Assembly (NCBI RefSeq): GCF_011390835.1
Contig: NZ_JAABRQ010000017.1
Location: 1 to 64,000, forward strand
DNA: 64,000 bases
Direction of reading: 5' to 3'
Source: Hydrogenophaga sp.
Lineage (GTDB): Bacteria; Pseudomonadota; Gammaproteobacteria; Burkholderiales; Burkholderiaceae_C
Notes under the pieces: generated by a model
The model's database searches: none
Told to the model about the DNA's origin: nothing
The model's input: only the letters and a program-made list of their open reading frames with translations
In this document: piece after piece, positions 7,207 through 17,079 of the stretch
Layout of the letters: the number at the start of each line of letters is the position of its first letter
Position numbering within the stretch: the stretch's first letter is position 1
Translations under genes and position numbers: made by a program

Positions 7207-9042
7207 ATGGCACCTCAACGACTCGACTCCTCCGTGGCCTACGACATCGCCAAGGCGATGCTGGACGGCTTCAACCGCCACTACAAGCTGTTCCGAACCG
7301 AATCGGCGCGCGCCAAACATCGCTTCGAAACCCGCGACTGGCGCGGTCAGCAGCGCGCGCAGCGCGAGCGCATCGAGTTTTACGACCTGCGGGTCAACGA
7401 ATGTGTCAAGCGGCTGATCAAGGAGTTCGGCGCCGGAGAGCGTCCCATGGAGGTCTGGGAGCAGGTCAAGCTGCATTACATCGGCCTGCTGGTGAACCAC
7501 CACCAGCCGGAAACGGCAGAGACCTTTTTCAACTCGGTCACCACCAAGATCCTGCGCCGCGCCTATTTCCAGAACGATTTCATCTTCGTGCGCCCGGCCG
7601 TCTCCACCGAATACATCGAAAACGAAGAGCCCGACGCCAGGCCGACCTACCGCTGCTACTACCCCACGGCCGACACCATGCAGACCGAGGTGCTGCGCAT
7701 GATCGAGGACTTCGACCTGCGCGTGCCATTTGAAAACCTGGAGCGCGATGCCGCGCTGGTGCTGGCGGCGATGAAGCTGCAGTTTGACTACGTCAAGCTG
7801 CGCGCCAACTTCCAGTTTCAGGTGCTCTCCGGCCTGTTCTTCCGCAACAAGGGCGCCTACGTGGTCGGCAAGATCATCAACGGCTTTCAGGACGTGCCGT
7901 TTGCGCTGCCCATCCTGCATAACCCGGCGGGCAAGCTGGAGATCGACGCTGCGCTGTTCGGTGAGGACGACTTGTTGCTGGTGTTCTCGTTTGCGCGCGC
8001 CTACTTCATGGTCGACATGGAGATTCCCAGCGCCTATGTGCAGTTCTTGCGCAGCATGATGCCGCGCAAGCCGCGCGCCGAGTTCTACAACGCGCTGGGC
8101 CTGGCCAAGCAGGGCAAGACGCTGTTCTACCGCGACTTTTTGTTCCACATGCGGCACAGCACCGACAAGTTCCGCATCGCACCTGGCATCAAAGGCATGG
8201 TGATGCTGGTGTTTGACCTGCCGAGCTACCCGTTCGTGTTCAAGGTCATCAAGGACTTTTACCCACCGCAGAAAGACACCTCCCGCGAACAGATTCGTGG
8301 CAAATACCAGCTGGTCAAGAACCACGACCGGGTGGGCCGCATGGCCGATACGCTGGAGTTCTCCGAAGTGGGCTTCCCGCGCGACCGTTTCACTGATGAC
8401 CTGATCGCCGAGATCCAGAAATTTGCGCCCAGCCAGCTCGAAATCAGCGACCGCGACGGCGACGGCACCATCGAAGTCATCATCAAGCACGTGTACATCG
8501 AACGCCGCATGATCCCGCTGAACATCTACTTGCAGGAAGCCTTTGATGTGCTGCAGACCCCGGGCGCCGACGACCTGTCGCTGCAACGCGCTCGCGAACA
8601 GTTGACCCGCGCGGTGGTGGAGTACGGCAACGCCATCAAAGACCTGGTCGCCGCCAACATCTTCCCCGGCGACATGCTGTGGAAAAACTTCGGCATCACC
8701 CGCCACGGCAAGGTCGTGTTCTACGACTACGACGAGATCGAGTACATCACCGACTGCAACTTCCGCCGCGTGCCCGAGCCGCGCAACGAGGAAGACGAGA
8801 TGTCGGGCGAGATCTGGTACAGCGTGGCCAAGAATGATGTGTTCCCCGAAACCTTTGGCCCCTTCCTGCTGGGCAATCCGCTGGTACGTCAGGAGTTCAT
8901 GAAACACCATGCCGATCTGCTCGACGCCGAGTTCTGGCAATTGCACAAAGACCGAATCGCGGCCGGTCATGTGCACGACGTGTTTCCCTACGAGCGAGAG
9001 CGTCGCCTGCATGTCGACAGCCAGCACGACCTGCCCGCCTGA
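7207..9042 (+). CDS. aceK: isocitrate dehydrogenase kinase/phosphatase
   Basis: A 611-residue bifunctional kinase/phosphatase that phosphorylates isocitrate dehydrogenase to push carbon into the glyoxylate shunt and reverses this when needed. The protein is collinear with AceK: an N-terminal regulatory domain and a C-terminal kinase-like domain with [18 protein letters not shown] (ATP-binding Lys), [25 protein letters not shown] (catalytic loop) and [11 protein letters not shown] (metal-binding DYDE). It lies 32 bases after the carbonic anhydrase, in the run of liu genes, consistent with acetyl-CoA from leucine needing the shunt. The ATG at 7207 fits the known N-terminus. Confidence 0.96.
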   Translation: MAPQRLDSSVAYDIAKAMLDGFNRHYKLFRTESARAKHRFETRDWRGQQRAQRERIEFYDLRVNECVKRLIKEFGAGERPMEVWEQVKLHYIGLLVNHHQPETAETFFNSVTTKILRRAYFQNDFIFVRPAVSTEYIENEEPDARPTYRCYYPTADTMQTEVLRMIEDFDLRVPFENLERDAALVLAAMKLQFDYVKLRANFQFQVLSGLFFRNKGAYVVGKIINGFQDVPFALPILHNPAGKLEIDAALFGEDDLLLVFSFARAYFMVDMEIPSAYVQFLRSMMPRKPRAEFYNALGLAKQGKTLFYRDFLFHMRHSTDKFRIAPGIKGMVMLVFDLPSYPFVFKVIKDFYPPQKDTSREQIRGKYQLVKNHDRVGRMADTLEFSEVGFPRDRFTDDLIAEIQKFAPSQLEISDRDGDGTIEVIIKHVYIERRMIPLNIYLQEAFDVLQTPGADDLSLQRAREQLTRAVVEYGNAIKDLVAANIFPGDMLWKNFGITRHGKVVFYDYDEIEYITDCNFRRVPEPRNEEDEMSGEIWYSVAKNDVFPETFGPFLLGNPLVRQEFMKHHADLLDAEFWQLHKDRIAAGHVHDVFPYERERRLHVDSQHDLPA

Positions 9043-9087
9043 TTTGAATCCCTGTCTCAAACCCCCGAATTTCCAAGGAGACCCCTC

Positions 9088-10284
9088 ATGAGCACCCTGC
9101 CATCCGATCCCGTTGTCATCGTCGGCGCTGCCCGCACCCCCATGGGTTCGTTCCAGAGCGATTTCGCGTCCCAGTCGGCGCACGACCTGGGTGGTGTCGC
9201 CATCCGGGCCGCGGTCGAGCGCGCCGGCGTCAAGCCTGAACTGGTTGACGAAGTCCTCTTCGGCAACTGCCTCATGGCCGGCCAGGGCCAGGCGCCTGCG
9301 CGCCAGGCCGCGATCAAGGGTGGCTTGCCGCTGTCTGCGGGGGCCGTCACGCTGTCCAAGATGTGCGGCTCGGGCATGAAGGCCACCATGCTGGCGCACG
9401 ACATGCTGCTGGCCGGCAGCGCCACCGTGATGGTGGCCGGCGGCATGGAAAGCATGACCAACGCGCCCTACCTGATGCTCAAAGGCCGCGCGGGTTACCG
9501 CATGGGTCACGACCGCATCTTTGATCACATGATGCTCGACGGCCTGGAAGACGCCTACGAACCCGGCCGCTCCATGGGGACCTTTGGCGAAGACTGCGCT
9601 GCCAAATACGGATTCACGCGCGAACAGCAGGACGCGTTTGCTATTCGCTCGGTGACCCGCGCCAAGGCCGCCACTGAAAGTGGTGCCTTCGCCACCGAGA
9701 TCGCGGCCGTGACGGTCAAGGACCGCAGCGGCGAGCGCGTGATCGGCATCGACGAAGGCCCGGGCAAGGTCAAGCTCGACAAGATTTCCAGCCTCAAGCC
9801 CGCCTTCAAAAAAGACGGCGGCACGATCACCGCCGCGTCCAGCTCCAGCATCAACGACGGCGCGGCCGCGCTGGTGCTCATGCGCGAATCCACCGCCAAG
9901 GCCCAGGGCCTGAAGCCGCTGGCGCGCATCGTGGCCCACACCACCCATGCTCAGGAACCCAACTGGTTCGCCACCGCCCCGGTGGGGGCCACGCAGAAGC
10001 TGCTGGCCAAGACCGGCTGGGCGGTGGCCGATGTCGACCTGTGGGAAATCAACGAAGCCTTCGCCGTCGTGCCCATGGCGCTGATGACCGAGCTGTCGAT
10101 CCCGCATGAGAAGGTGAACGTGAACGGTGGCGCCTGCGCGCTGGGCCACCCCATCGGCGCTTCCGGCGCGCGCATCCTCGTAACGCTACTGCACGCGCTG
10201 AAGGCGAGCGGCGGTAGAAAGGGCGTGGCCACGCTGTGCATTGGCGGTGGCGAGGCCACGGCCATGGCGGTGGAGATGATCTAA
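9088..10284 (+). CDS. acetyl-CoA C-acetyltransferase / thiolase
   Basis: A 398-residue thiolase that interconverts acetoacetyl-CoA and two acetyl-CoA or acts as a 3-ketoacyl-CoA thiolase. The acyl-accepting Cys93 is in SKMCGSGMK; the NEAFAV motif and the C-terminal CALGHPIGASGARI (His and the second Cys region with CIGGGEA) are intact. An AAGGAGA ribosome site precedes the ATG. Its place after liuA-can-aceK suggests it uses acetoacetyl-CoA derived from the HMG-CoA lyase product acetoacetate. Whether it is degradative or feeds polyhydroxybutyrate cannot be settled here. Confidence 0.93.
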   Translation: MSTLPSDPVVIVGAARTPMGSFQSDFASQSAHDLGGVAIRAAVERAGVKPELVDEVLFGNCLMAGQGQAPARQAAIKGGLPLSAGAVTLSKMCGSGMKATMLAHDMLLAGSATVMVAGGMESMTNAPYLMLKGRAGYRMGHDRIFDHMMLDGLEDAYEPGRSMGTFGEDCAAKYGFTREQQDAFAIRSVTRAKAATESGAFATEIAAVTVKDRSGERVIGIDEGPGKVKLDKISSLKPAFKKDGGTITAASSSSINDGAAALVLMRESTAKAQGLKPLARIVAHTTHAQEPNWFATAPVGATQKLLAKTGWAVADVDLWEINEAFAVVPMALMTELSIPHEKVNVNGGACALGHPIGASGARILVTLLHALKASGGRKGVATLCIGGGEATAMAVEMI

Positions 10285-10307
10285 CGCCCCCGCGCTGCAG
10301 GATGAGG

Positions 10308-10400
10308 CTCACCCCTGCCGCGCTGCGCGCGGCCCCCTCAAGGGGCGCCGCCGGCGGAGCGGCAGAGCCGGACCCGCGGCGGCCCTGACCGAACGCCCCC
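10308..10400. repeat. GC-rich palindromic intergenic repeat, copy 1
   Basis: The spacer between the thiolase and SDR genes carries the core CCCCCTCAAGGGG inside a GC-saturated stretch with inverted GCCGCCGGCGGAGCGGC segments. It is related to copies near 12376, 15300, 42717 and 52012. It resembles the REP-like repeats common between genes in Comamonadaceae. Confidence 0.6.
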
Positions 10401-10407
10401 TTCATCT

Positions 10408-11076
10408 ATGAGCACCATACTTATCATCGGCGCATCGCGCGGTATCGGCCTGGAGCTGGTCAACCAGTACCGGGCGGCGGGTGATCGCGTGATCGCCACC
10501 GCACGCAGCGACGCCGACCTGACCCGCTTGCAGACGCTGGGTGCCGAACCGCTGCGCCTGGACGTGGCCGACAGCGCCAGTGTGAGTGGTCTGGCCTGGC
10601 ACCTGGACGGCGAGAAGCTGGACGTGGCGCTTTACGTGGCGGGCGTGATGGACCGCGCGTCGGCCACTACGCCGCCGACCCAGGCCGCGTTCGACCGGGT
10701 GATGCACGCCAACCTGCTCGGCGCCATGCAGTCCATGCCGCAGGTGCTGCCTGGCGTGCAGGCCGCGGGCGGAGTGTTCGGCGTGCTCTCCAGCAGTATG
10801 AGCCAGATTGGCCTGGTGCCAGCCAGCAACGCATGGCTGTACCGGGTAAGCAAGGCCGCGCTCAACATGGCGCTGGCCAGCGCTCGCTTCGACTACCCCG
10901 GCGCACGCCTGGTGGCACTGGACCCGGGCTGGGTACAGACCGACATGGGCGGTGCGGCGGCTGCGCTCACGGTTGAGGACAGCGTGCGCGGTCTGCGCCA
11001 CGTGATTAACACCCTGACACCCGACGACAACGGGCGCCTGATCCACCACGACGGCCGCCGCGCGGCGACCTGGTGA
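10408..11076 (+). CDS. short-chain dehydrogenase/reductase family protein
   Basis: A 222-residue SDR with a Rossmann fold. The cofactor loop GASRGIG is at residues 7-13, the catalytic Ser lies in VLSSSMSQIG and the Tyr/Lys pair in YRVSKAA. The short length and absence of a C-terminal extension match the C-factor-like SDR subfamily. It lies between the thiolase and an acyl-CoA dehydrogenase on the same strand, so a role with acyl-CoA or ketone intermediates is possible, but the substrate cannot be read from the sequence. Confidence 0.88.
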   Translation: MSTILIIGASRGIGLELVNQYRAAGDRVIATARSDADLTRLQTLGAEPLRLDVADSASVSGLAWHLDGEKLDVALYVAGVMDRASATTPPTQAAFDRVMHANLLGAMQSMPQVLPGVQAAGGVFGVLSSSMSQIGLVPASNAWLYRVSKAALNMALASARFDYPGARLVALDPGWVQTDMGGAAAALTVEDSVRGLRHVINTLTPDDNGRLIHHDGRRAATW

Positions 11077-11108
11077 GACCCCCTTCCCGAATTTGCTGAG
11101 GACATCCC

Positions 11109-12236
11109 ATGCTGCTGAACCAAGACCAACTTATGATCCGCGACGCGGTGCGCGCCTTTGCCCAGGAACAACTGTGGCCTCACGCTGCGAAGTGGGACAA
11201 GGAACACCACTTTCCGAAGGCCGTGCACCAGGGACTGGCCGAGCTGGGCGCCTATGGCATTTGCGTGCCCGAGGCACTGGGCGGCGCCGGGCTAGACTAC
11301 CTGACGCTGGCCGTGGTGCTGGAAGAGATCGCGGCGGGCGACGGCGGCACCAGCACCGCTATCAGCGTGACCAACTGCCCGGTCAACGCCATCCTGCTGC
11401 GCTACGGCAGCGCCCAGCATCAAGAGACCTGGCTGCGTCCTCTGGCCGCTGGCCGCATGCTCGGCGCCTTTTGCCTGACCGAGCCCCAGGCGGGGTCGGA
11501 TGCGTCGTCACTGCGCACCACCGCCGTGCGGCAGGGTGGTGACTACGTGATCAATGGAGTGAAGCAGTTCATCACCAGCGGGAAAAACGGGCAGCTGGCC
11601 ATCGTGATCGCGGTCACCGACAAGGGCGCCGGCAAAAAAGGCATGAGCGCTTTCGTGGTGCCCACCGACACCCCGGGCTACATCGTCGACCGCCTGGAAG
11701 ACAAGCTCGGCCAGCACAGCAGCGACACCGCCCAGATCCGCTTCGAGAACTGCCGCATTTCGGCTGAGAACCTGATTGGCAGCGAGGGCGAGGGCTACAA
11801 GATCGCCTTGTCCGCACTGGAGGGCGGGCGCATCGGCATCGCGTCGCAGGCGATCGGCATGGCGCGCGCAGCCTTTGACTGCGCCGTGACCTACGCCAAG
11901 CAGCGCGAAAGTTTTGGCCAGCCGATCTTCCAGCATCAGGCCGTGGGCTTCAAGCTGGCCGAGATGGCCACGCAAATCGAGGCGGCCCGGGCACTCACCC
12001 ACCACGCCGCCGCCCTGCGCGACGCCGGCCAGCCCTGCCTGAAAGAGGCCGCCATGGCCAAGCTGCTGGCCAGCGAAATGGCCGAAAAGGTCTGCTCGCA
12101 AGCGATCCAGATCCACGGCGGCTACGGCTATGTGAGCGACTTTCCAGTCGAGCGCATTTACCGAGATGTGCGTGTGTGCCAGATCTACGAAGGCACGAGC
12201 GACGTGCAAAAGATCATCATTCAGAGGGCGCTGTAA
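11109..12236 (+). CDS. acyl-CoA dehydrogenase
   Basis: A 375-residue acyl-CoA dehydrogenase of the short/branched-chain type. Motifs include CLTEPQAGSDASS, QFITSGKNG, AEMATQIEAAR and IHGGYGYVSDFPVERIYRD. The catalytic Glu is at the usual C-terminal place (QIYEGTSDVQ), unlike the isovaleryl-CoA dehydrogenase upstream. It is 32 bases after the SDR gene and probably shares its transcript. It may act on short straight or branched acyl-CoAs, feeding electrons to ETF; the true substrate is undetermined. Confidence 0.92.
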   Translation: MLLNQDQLMIRDAVRAFAQEQLWPHAAKWDKEHHFPKAVHQGLAELGAYGICVPEALGGAGLDYLTLAVVLEEIAAGDGGTSTAISVTNCPVNAILLRYGSAQHQETWLRPLAAGRMLGAFCLTEPQAGSDASSLRTTAVRQGGDYVINGVKQFITSGKNGQLAIVIAVTDKGAGKKGMSAFVVPTDTPGYIVDRLEDKLGQHSSDTAQIRFENCRISAENLIGSEGEGYKIALSALEGGRIGIASQAIGMARAAFDCAVTYAKQRESFGQPIFQHQAVGFKLAEMATQIEAARALTHHAAALRDAGQPCLKEAAMAKLLASEMAEKVCSQAIQIHGGYGYVSDFPVERIYRDVRVCQIYEGTSDVQKIIIQRAL

Positions 12237-12375
12237 GCGCCATCCCCTGCGCCGCTGTGGCCCGGCATGGCCGGTTCCACAGGATCCCTGATTCCATACC
12301 CGCTCGCCGGAAGAAATATGAGAAGCGTGAAGGGAGCCATTCCAGAGCACCGCGGAACCAGCTTTGCCGGGCCGC

Positions 12376-12422
12376 CAGAGCCGCCCCCTGGGGGGGTGAC
12401 GGCGAAGCCGGCGCGGGGGGTA
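12376..12422. repeat. GC-rich palindromic intergenic repeat, copy 2 (inverted)
   Basis: GCCGCCCCCTGGGGGGG followed by TGACGGCGAAGCCGGCGCG. Its reverse complement lines up with the copies at 15300 and 52012 (CCCGCGCCG...CGTCACCCCC..GGGG), so this is the same repeat in opposite orientation. It immediately precedes trkA. Confidence 0.65.
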
Positions 12423-12432
12423 ACATTCATAT

Positions 12433-13824
12433 ATGAACATCATCATCCTCGGCGCTGGTCGCGTCGGTGAAAGCGTGGCCGAGAGCCTGGCCTCAGAGCA
12501 GAACGACATCACCGTCATCGACACCAATGCGGCGCGTCTGCGCAAGCTGGAGGAGCGTTTTGATTTGCGCGGTGTGGTCGGCAACGGTATCCAGCCCTCT
12601 GTCCTGAAAGAGGCCGGTGCGAAGGATGCCGACATGGTGATCGCCTGTGCCGCCAGCGACGAGTCGAATCTGGTGGTCTGCAAGGTGGCGCACGACGTGT
12701 TCAACGTGCCCAACACCATCGCCCGCTTGCGTTCGTCCGAGTTTGTTGAAGGCGACGAGCTGCTGGGCAAGACCGGCTTCGCGGTGGACCACGTGATCTG
12801 TCCTGAGGAGTCGGTCACCCGCTACATCCGCCAGCTCATCAGTTATCCCGAAGCCTTGCAGGTGGTGGAGTTTTCTCAGGCCCGCGCCTGCCTCACCGTG
12901 GTGCGGGCGGCCTCGGGCGGGGCTGGCGTGGGCCACACGATCGCCGAGCTGCGCGAGCGCATTCCCCACGCCGAGATGCGCGTGGTGGCGCTGTACCGGC
13001 TCGACACCGAGATGGACCCCAAGCCCAGCACCCGCATCCTGCCGGGCGACGAGGTGTTTCTGCTCGCCGATTCGCGCAAGATCCGCCAGGTGCTGGGCGC
13101 GATCCACAACATCGACAAGCCGGTGCAGCGCGTGATGATTGCTGGCGGCGGCCGGGTGGGCTTGCGGCTGGCGCGCAGCCTGATCGACCACTGCGAGGTC
13201 AAGATCATCGAGCGCGACCCCAAGCGCTGCGAATACCTGGCCAGCCAGCTGCCCTCATCCGTCCTGGTGCTGCAGGGCGATGGCGCCGACGAAGACCTGC
13301 TGCAGGATGAAAACGTCGGCATGATGGACATGTTCCTCGCACTCACCAGCGACGACGAAGACAACATCATGTCGGCCATGCTGGCCAAGCGGCTGGGTGC
13401 GGGCCGGGTGCTTTCGCTCATCAACCGCCGCGCCTACGCCGACATGATGCAGGGCAGCACCATCGACATCGCGATCTCGCCGGCGCAGACCGTGATTGGC
13501 GAGCTGCTGGCCCATCTGCGGCGGGGCGATGTGGCCGCAGTGCACAGCCTGCGCCGCGGCACCGCCGAGGCGCTGGAGGGCGTGGCCCGTGGCGACGTGA
13601 AGACCTCCAAGCTGGTCGGCCGGCGCGTCGAGGAGATCAAGCTGCCCAAGGGCGCGGCCATCGGCGCTATCGTGCGCGGCAAGGGCCGCGACGGACAGGT
13701 GCTGATGCCCCACCACGACACGCTGATCGAGGCGGACGACCACATCATCATCTTCATCCCCAACAAGCGCCAGGTGCGTGAGGTGGAGAAGCTGTTCCAG
13801 GTCAGCGCGACCTTCTTCGGCTGA
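12433..13824 (+). CDS. trkA: Trk system potassium transporter, NAD-binding peripheral protein TrkA
   Basis: A 463-residue TrkA with two RCK_N/RCK_C repeats, the cytoplasmic gating subunit of the Trk K+ uptake channel. The first Rossmann domain starts IIILGAGRVGESVA (residues 3-16) with VIDTN as the nucleotide-binding acidic end; the second starts MIAGGGRVGLRLA near 237 with IIERDPKRCE. Both TrkA_C domains follow. It lies 13 bases before trkH. The arrangement trkA-trkH is the typical two-gene Trk unit, and the first base pairs upstream are a GC-rich repeat instead of a clear promoter. Confidence 0.96.
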   Translation: MNIIILGAGRVGESVAESLASEQNDITVIDTNAARLRKLEERFDLRGVVGNGIQPSVLKEAGAKDADMVIACAASDESNLVVCKVAHDVFNVPNTIARLRSSEFVEGDELLGKTGFAVDHVICPEESVTRYIRQLISYPEALQVVEFSQARACLTVVRAASGGAGVGHTIAELRERIPHAEMRVVALYRLDTEMDPKPSTRILPGDEVFLLADSRKIRQVLGAIHNIDKPVQRVMIAGGGRVGLRLARSLIDHCEVKIIERDPKRCEYLASQLPSSVLVLQGDGADEDLLQDENVGMMDMFLALTSDDEDNIMSAMLAKRLGAGRVLSLINRRAYADMMQGSTIDIAISPAQTVIGELLAHLRRGDVAAVHSLRRGTAEALEGVARGDVKTSKLVGRRVEEIKLPKGAAIGAIVRGKGRDGQVLMPHHDTLIEADDHIIIFIPNKRQVREVEKLFQVSATFFG

Positions 13825-13837
13825 GCCGGCCCCGCGC

Positions 13838-15298
13838 ATGTACAGCCTCTTGCCTGTCCTCGCGGTCTTTGCCCGCATTCTGGTGGCATTTTCGCCGGCG
13901 TTTTTTGTCCCGCTGGGCTGGGCGCTGGCGCTCGACGCCAGTGAACACGCACTCTTGTGGGAGGTCTGCTTCGGCCTCGCGCTGGGCAGCGGGCTCCTGC
14001 TCTGGGCGCTGACCCGCAAACATCGCCGGGAGCTGCAGCCCCGCGATGGCTTCCTGCTGGTCAACCTGGTGTGGCTGGTACTGCCGGCTTACGCCGCGCT
14101 GCCGCTGATGTACACGGTGCCAGACATCACCTGGATCAAGGCTTACTTCGAAGCCATGAGCGCGCTCACCGCCACCGGTGCGACCGCGCTCAGCGGGTTG
14201 GATGCGCTGCCGGTGTCGATCAATATCTGGCGCTGTTTCCTGCAGTACCTGGGTGGTCTGGGCATCATGCTGTTGGTGGTGGCGGTGCTGCCCATGCTCG
14301 GGCTGGGTGGTTTTCAGGTCTACAAGGCCGAGACCCCCGGGCCCATGAAGGACGCCAAGTTCACCCCGCGCATTGCGGAAACCGCGCGCGGTCTGTGGGG
14401 CGTGTACTTCGCTTTTTCGCTCGCCTGTTTTCTGGCCTACCGCTGGGCTGGCATGAGCTGGGCCGATGCCTTCATGCACATGTGCTCCACCATGGGCCTG
14501 GGCGGCTTTTCGTCGCACGACGCCAGCATCGGCTACTTCAACTCGCCCGCTGTCGAGTGGGTCGCCATCGTGTTCATGGCGCTGGCCGGCATCAACTTCC
14601 TGCGCTATTTCATCGTCTTGCGCAGCCGCTCGCTTCGACCGCTCCTGCACGACCGCGAAATCAGCAACTACGTGGGCGTGCTGGTCGGCTCGGTGGTGCT
14701 GGTGGTGGTCTTGCTGGTGGTGCACGAGGTTCATCCCAATGTGGGAGACGCCCTGCGCATCAGCGCCTTCCATGTGGTCTCGCTGGCCACGACGACCGGC
14801 TATGCCTCCACCGACTACGCCGCCTGGCCGGTATTCGTGCCCATCCTGCTGCTTTTTCTCGGTAGCTTCGTGTCCTGCGCGGGATCCACCGGTGGCGGCA
14901 TCAAGATGATCCGCATGATCTTGCTCATCAAGCAGGCGCGGCGCGAGCTGGTGCGCATCGTGCACCCGCGCGTGGTCAACCCGGTCACGCTGGGTGGTGC
15001 GGTAGTGCCGATCTCGGTCATGACTGCCACCTTCGGCTTCATGCTCATCTACGGCGCGGCCACCATGGGGTTGACCTTCATCATGCTGCTGACAGGTCTG
15101 GACCTGGTGACCGCGTTTTCGGCTGTGGTGGCCACCGTGAACAACATCGGCCCTGGCCTGGGCCTGGTCGGTCCATCCAGCAACTACGGTGTGCTCTCCG
15201 AATTCCAGCTCTGGGTGCTCAGCTTCGCCATGCTGCTCGGCCGGCTGGAGCTGTTGTCGGTGCTGGTGCTGCTGACTTCGCAATTCTGGAGGAAGTAG
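13838..15298 (+). CDS. trkH: Trk system potassium transporter, membrane subunit TrkH
   Basis: A 486-residue integral membrane K+ translocating subunit with about ten to twelve hydrophobic segments and four pore (P-loop) repeats. Selectivity-filter-like segments include SALTATGATAL, STMGLGGFS, ATTTGYAS and NNIGPGLG. The ATG at 13838 was chosen because the hydrophobic N-terminus begins there; the open frame runs back into trkA. It is paired with trkA, whose product gates it. The long C-terminal membrane part ends close to a GC-rich repeat. Confidence 0.95.
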   Translation: MYSLLPVLAVFARILVAFSPAFFVPLGWALALDASEHALLWEVCFGLALGSGLLLWALTRKHRRELQPRDGFLLVNLVWLVLPAYAALPLMYTVPDITWIKAYFEAMSALTATGATALSGLDALPVSINIWRCFLQYLGGLGIMLLVVAVLPMLGLGGFQVYKAETPGPMKDAKFTPRIAETARGLWGVYFAFSLACFLAYRWAGMSWADAFMHMCSTMGLGGFSSHDASIGYFNSPAVEWVAIVFMALAGINFLRYFIVLRSRSLRPLLHDREISNYVGVLVGSVVLVVVLLVVHEVHPNVGDALRISAFHVVSLATTTGYASTDYAAWPVFVPILLLFLGSFVSCAGSTGGGIKMIRMILLIKQARRELVRIVHPRVVNPVTLGGAVVPISVMTATFGFMLIYGAATMGLTFIMLLTGLDLVTAFSAVVATVNNIGPGLGLVGPSSNYGVLSEFQLWVLSFAMLLGRLELLSVLVLLTSQFWRK

Positions 15299-15299
15299 A

Positions 15300-15366
15300 G
15301 AGCCCCTCCCGCGCCGCCTTTGGCGTCACCCCCTCAAGGGGCAATGCCTGTGGTCCGGCAAAGCCG
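15300..15366. repeat. GC-rich palindromic intergenic repeat, copy 3
   Basis: CCCGCGCCGCCTTTGGCGTCA followed by CCCCCTCAAGGGG and a short inverted CCGGCAAAGCCGG. It follows the trkH stop and matches the copies at 12376 (inverted) and 52012. Confidence 0.65.
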
Positions 15367-15456
15367 GTTCTACGGCATTCCCGGCCGAACGCCCCTTGGC
15401 TCTCAGTGGCGTTGGCTGACGACGGCGACCTTTCAATTCAATCACCGGAGACGATC

Positions 15457-15888
15457 ATGCCCATCACCAAAGGATTCCGCCAGCTGGTGGACGAAGCCAA
15501 TACCCAGATCACCACCTACACAGTGGAGCAGGTGCGCGAGCGCCTTGGAAAAGACCCGCGCTTGCAGCTGGTGGACATTCGTGATGTGCGCGAGTTGGAG
15601 CGCGAAGGCACGGTGCCTGGGGCAGTGCTGGCGCCGCGCGGCATGCTGGAGTTCTGGGTGGATCCCGCCTCGCCTTATTTCAAGCCGGTGTTTGGCGACG
15701 AGAGCAAAGAGTTCGTGCTGTTCTGCGGCGCGGGCTGGCGCAGTGCGCTGGCCACGCAGGCGCTGCAAGACATGGGCATGAGCAACGTCGCCCATGTGGA
15801 CGGCGGGTTTGGCGCCTGGCAAAAAGCTGGCGCACCCACCGAAACACTGGAAGCACACAAAGCCGCCCACGCCGCCCGCAAAGCCTGA
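15457..15888 (+). CDS. rhodanese-like domain protein
   Basis: A 143-residue single-domain rhodanese. The active-site loop is CGAGWRS ([13 protein letters not shown]), with the persulfide-forming Cys, and the N-terminal part has [20 protein letters not shown]. Such proteins transfer sulfane sulfur to cyanide or thiols; the physiological acceptor is unknown. I chose the ATG at 15457 after a GGAG ribosome site; the open frame extends upstream into the spacer. A YchJ-type gene follows seven bases after its stop. Confidence 0.9.
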   Translation: MPITKGFRQLVDEANTQITTYTVEQVRERLGKDPRLQLVDIRDVRELEREGTVPGAVLAPRGMLEFWVDPASPYFKPVFGDESKEFVLFCGAGWRSALATQALQDMGMSNVAHVDGGFGAWQKAGAPTETLEAHKAAHAARKA

Positions 15889-15895
15889 CGTCTTC

Positions 15896-16300
15896 GTGCG
15901 CGCGCCTGTTTCGGTCGATTGCCCTTGTGGCCAGCGTGATGAGCGCGGCCGCGCGCAGGTGTTCGCAGCCTGCTGTGGCCGCTACCTGGGCGGCGAAGCG
16001 CTGGCGCCCGACGCGGAACGGCTCATGCGCTCGCGATACAGCGCCTACACCCTGGGCCACGTGCCCTACCTGTTGTCCAGCTGGCACCCCAGCACGCGAC
16101 CGGCCGAGCTGTCGCTGGACGCCGGCGTGAAATGGCTGGGTCTGGAGGTGCGCGATCACCGCGCGCTGGATACCGACCGCGCCGAAGTCGAGTTTGTGGC
16201 CCGCTCGCGCCTCGCCGGGCGCGGGCAGCGGCTGCATGAGTGCAGCCGCTTTGTGCGCGAGGCCGGACAGTGGCTGTATGTGGATGGAGACCTGCTGTGA
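15896..16300 (+). CDS. YchJ-family metal-binding protein
   Basis: A 134-residue YchJ-like protein with an NTF2-like fold. The N-terminal Cys cluster CPCG...CCGRYL (about 9-26) forms the small metal-binding part, and [15 protein letters not shown] and VEFVARSR are family hallmarks. The GTG at 15896 is preferred because it lies just after the rhodanese stop; the frame itself extends about 100 bases into that gene, so the start is uncertain. The function of YchJ proteins is not established. The stop overlaps the start area of the HAD hydrolase gene. Confidence 0.82.
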   Translation: MRAPVSVDCPCGQRDERGRAQVFAACCGRYLGGEALAPDAERLMRSRYSAYTLGHVPYLLSSWHPSTRPAELSLDAGVKWLGLEVRDHRALDTDRAEVEFVARSRLAGRGQRLHECSRFVREAGQWLYVDGDLL

Positions 16301-16302
16301 GC

Positions 16303-16953
16303 ATGGTGTTTGATGCGGTGCTGTTCGATTGTGATGGCGTGCTGGTCGACAGCGAGCCCATCACCAACGGCGTGCTGCGCGAGGTGCTGAACGAATCGGG
16401 CTGGGCCCTCAGTCAGACGGAGTGCATGCAGATCTTCATCGGCAAGGCGGTGCGCGACGAGCGTGCGCGCATCGAAGCAGAGACGGGCCAGCCGCTCACC
16501 GACGACTGGATGCGCGCTTTTTATGCCCGGCGCGACCAGCGCTTGCGCGCCGAGCTGCGTGCCATGGACGGTGCATTGCATGCCGTGGCAGCCGCCCACC
16601 GCCACACGGCGGGCCGCATCGCCTGCGCCTCCGGCGCTGACCGGCCCAAGGTTGTGATGCAGATTCACATGGCCGGTATGTCGCCGTACTTCGAAGACCG
16701 CATCTTCAGCGGCCACGACCTGCCGCGCTCCAAGCCGCATCCCGACGTGTACCTGGCCGCTGCAGCGCACCTGGGCGCTGACCCTGCGCGCTGCCTGGTG
16801 ATCGAAGACACTGCCACCGGCGCACAGGCGGGCCTCGCCGCCGGTGCCACGGTGTGGGGCTATTGCCCGGCGGGGCATGGACGGGCGTTTGACGGCATGA
16901 CCCTGGCACGGGTGTTTCGCCACATGGACGAGTTGGCAGCGGCTTTGGGCTGA
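16303..16953 (+). CDS. HAD-superfamily hydrolase, phosphoglycolate/beta-phosphoglucomutase type
   Basis: A 216-residue HAD subfamily IA hydrolase. Motif I is FDCDGVLVDSEP (about 9-20), the conserved Lys is in RSKPHPDVYL, and motif IV is VIEDTATG, with both acidic residues present. The DSEP sequence is typical of beta-phosphoglucomutase/GS1-like phosphatases. A GTG two codons upstream (16297) overlaps the YchJ stop and could be the real start. The substrate is probably a small sugar phosphate; it cannot be specified further. Confidence 0.9.
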   Translation: MVFDAVLFDCDGVLVDSEPITNGVLREVLNESGWALSQTECMQIFIGKAVRDERARIEAETGQPLTDDWMRAFYARRDQRLRAELRAMDGALHAVAAAHRHTAGRIACASGADRPKVVMQIHMAGMSPYFEDRIFSGHDLPRSKPHPDVYLAAAAHLGADPARCLVIEDTATGAQAGLAAGATVWGYCPAGHGRAFDGMTLARVFRHMDELAAALG

Positions 16954-17079
16954 AGTCAACGCCTGGCGAACTCCTTCACCACCAGCGTCACACGCAGTGC
17001 CTCGACCAGCGGAGCCGCCTGCCCTATCCTCAAGGCATGGGCTCTCCAACGGAACCCGTCACCAACATGAAAGGACCGG

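Noticed and set aside
7090-10149. 1019-codon minus-strand open frame opposite aceK and the thiolase
   Set aside because: Antisense artefact of third-position GC bias; the plus-strand proteins are unmistakable.
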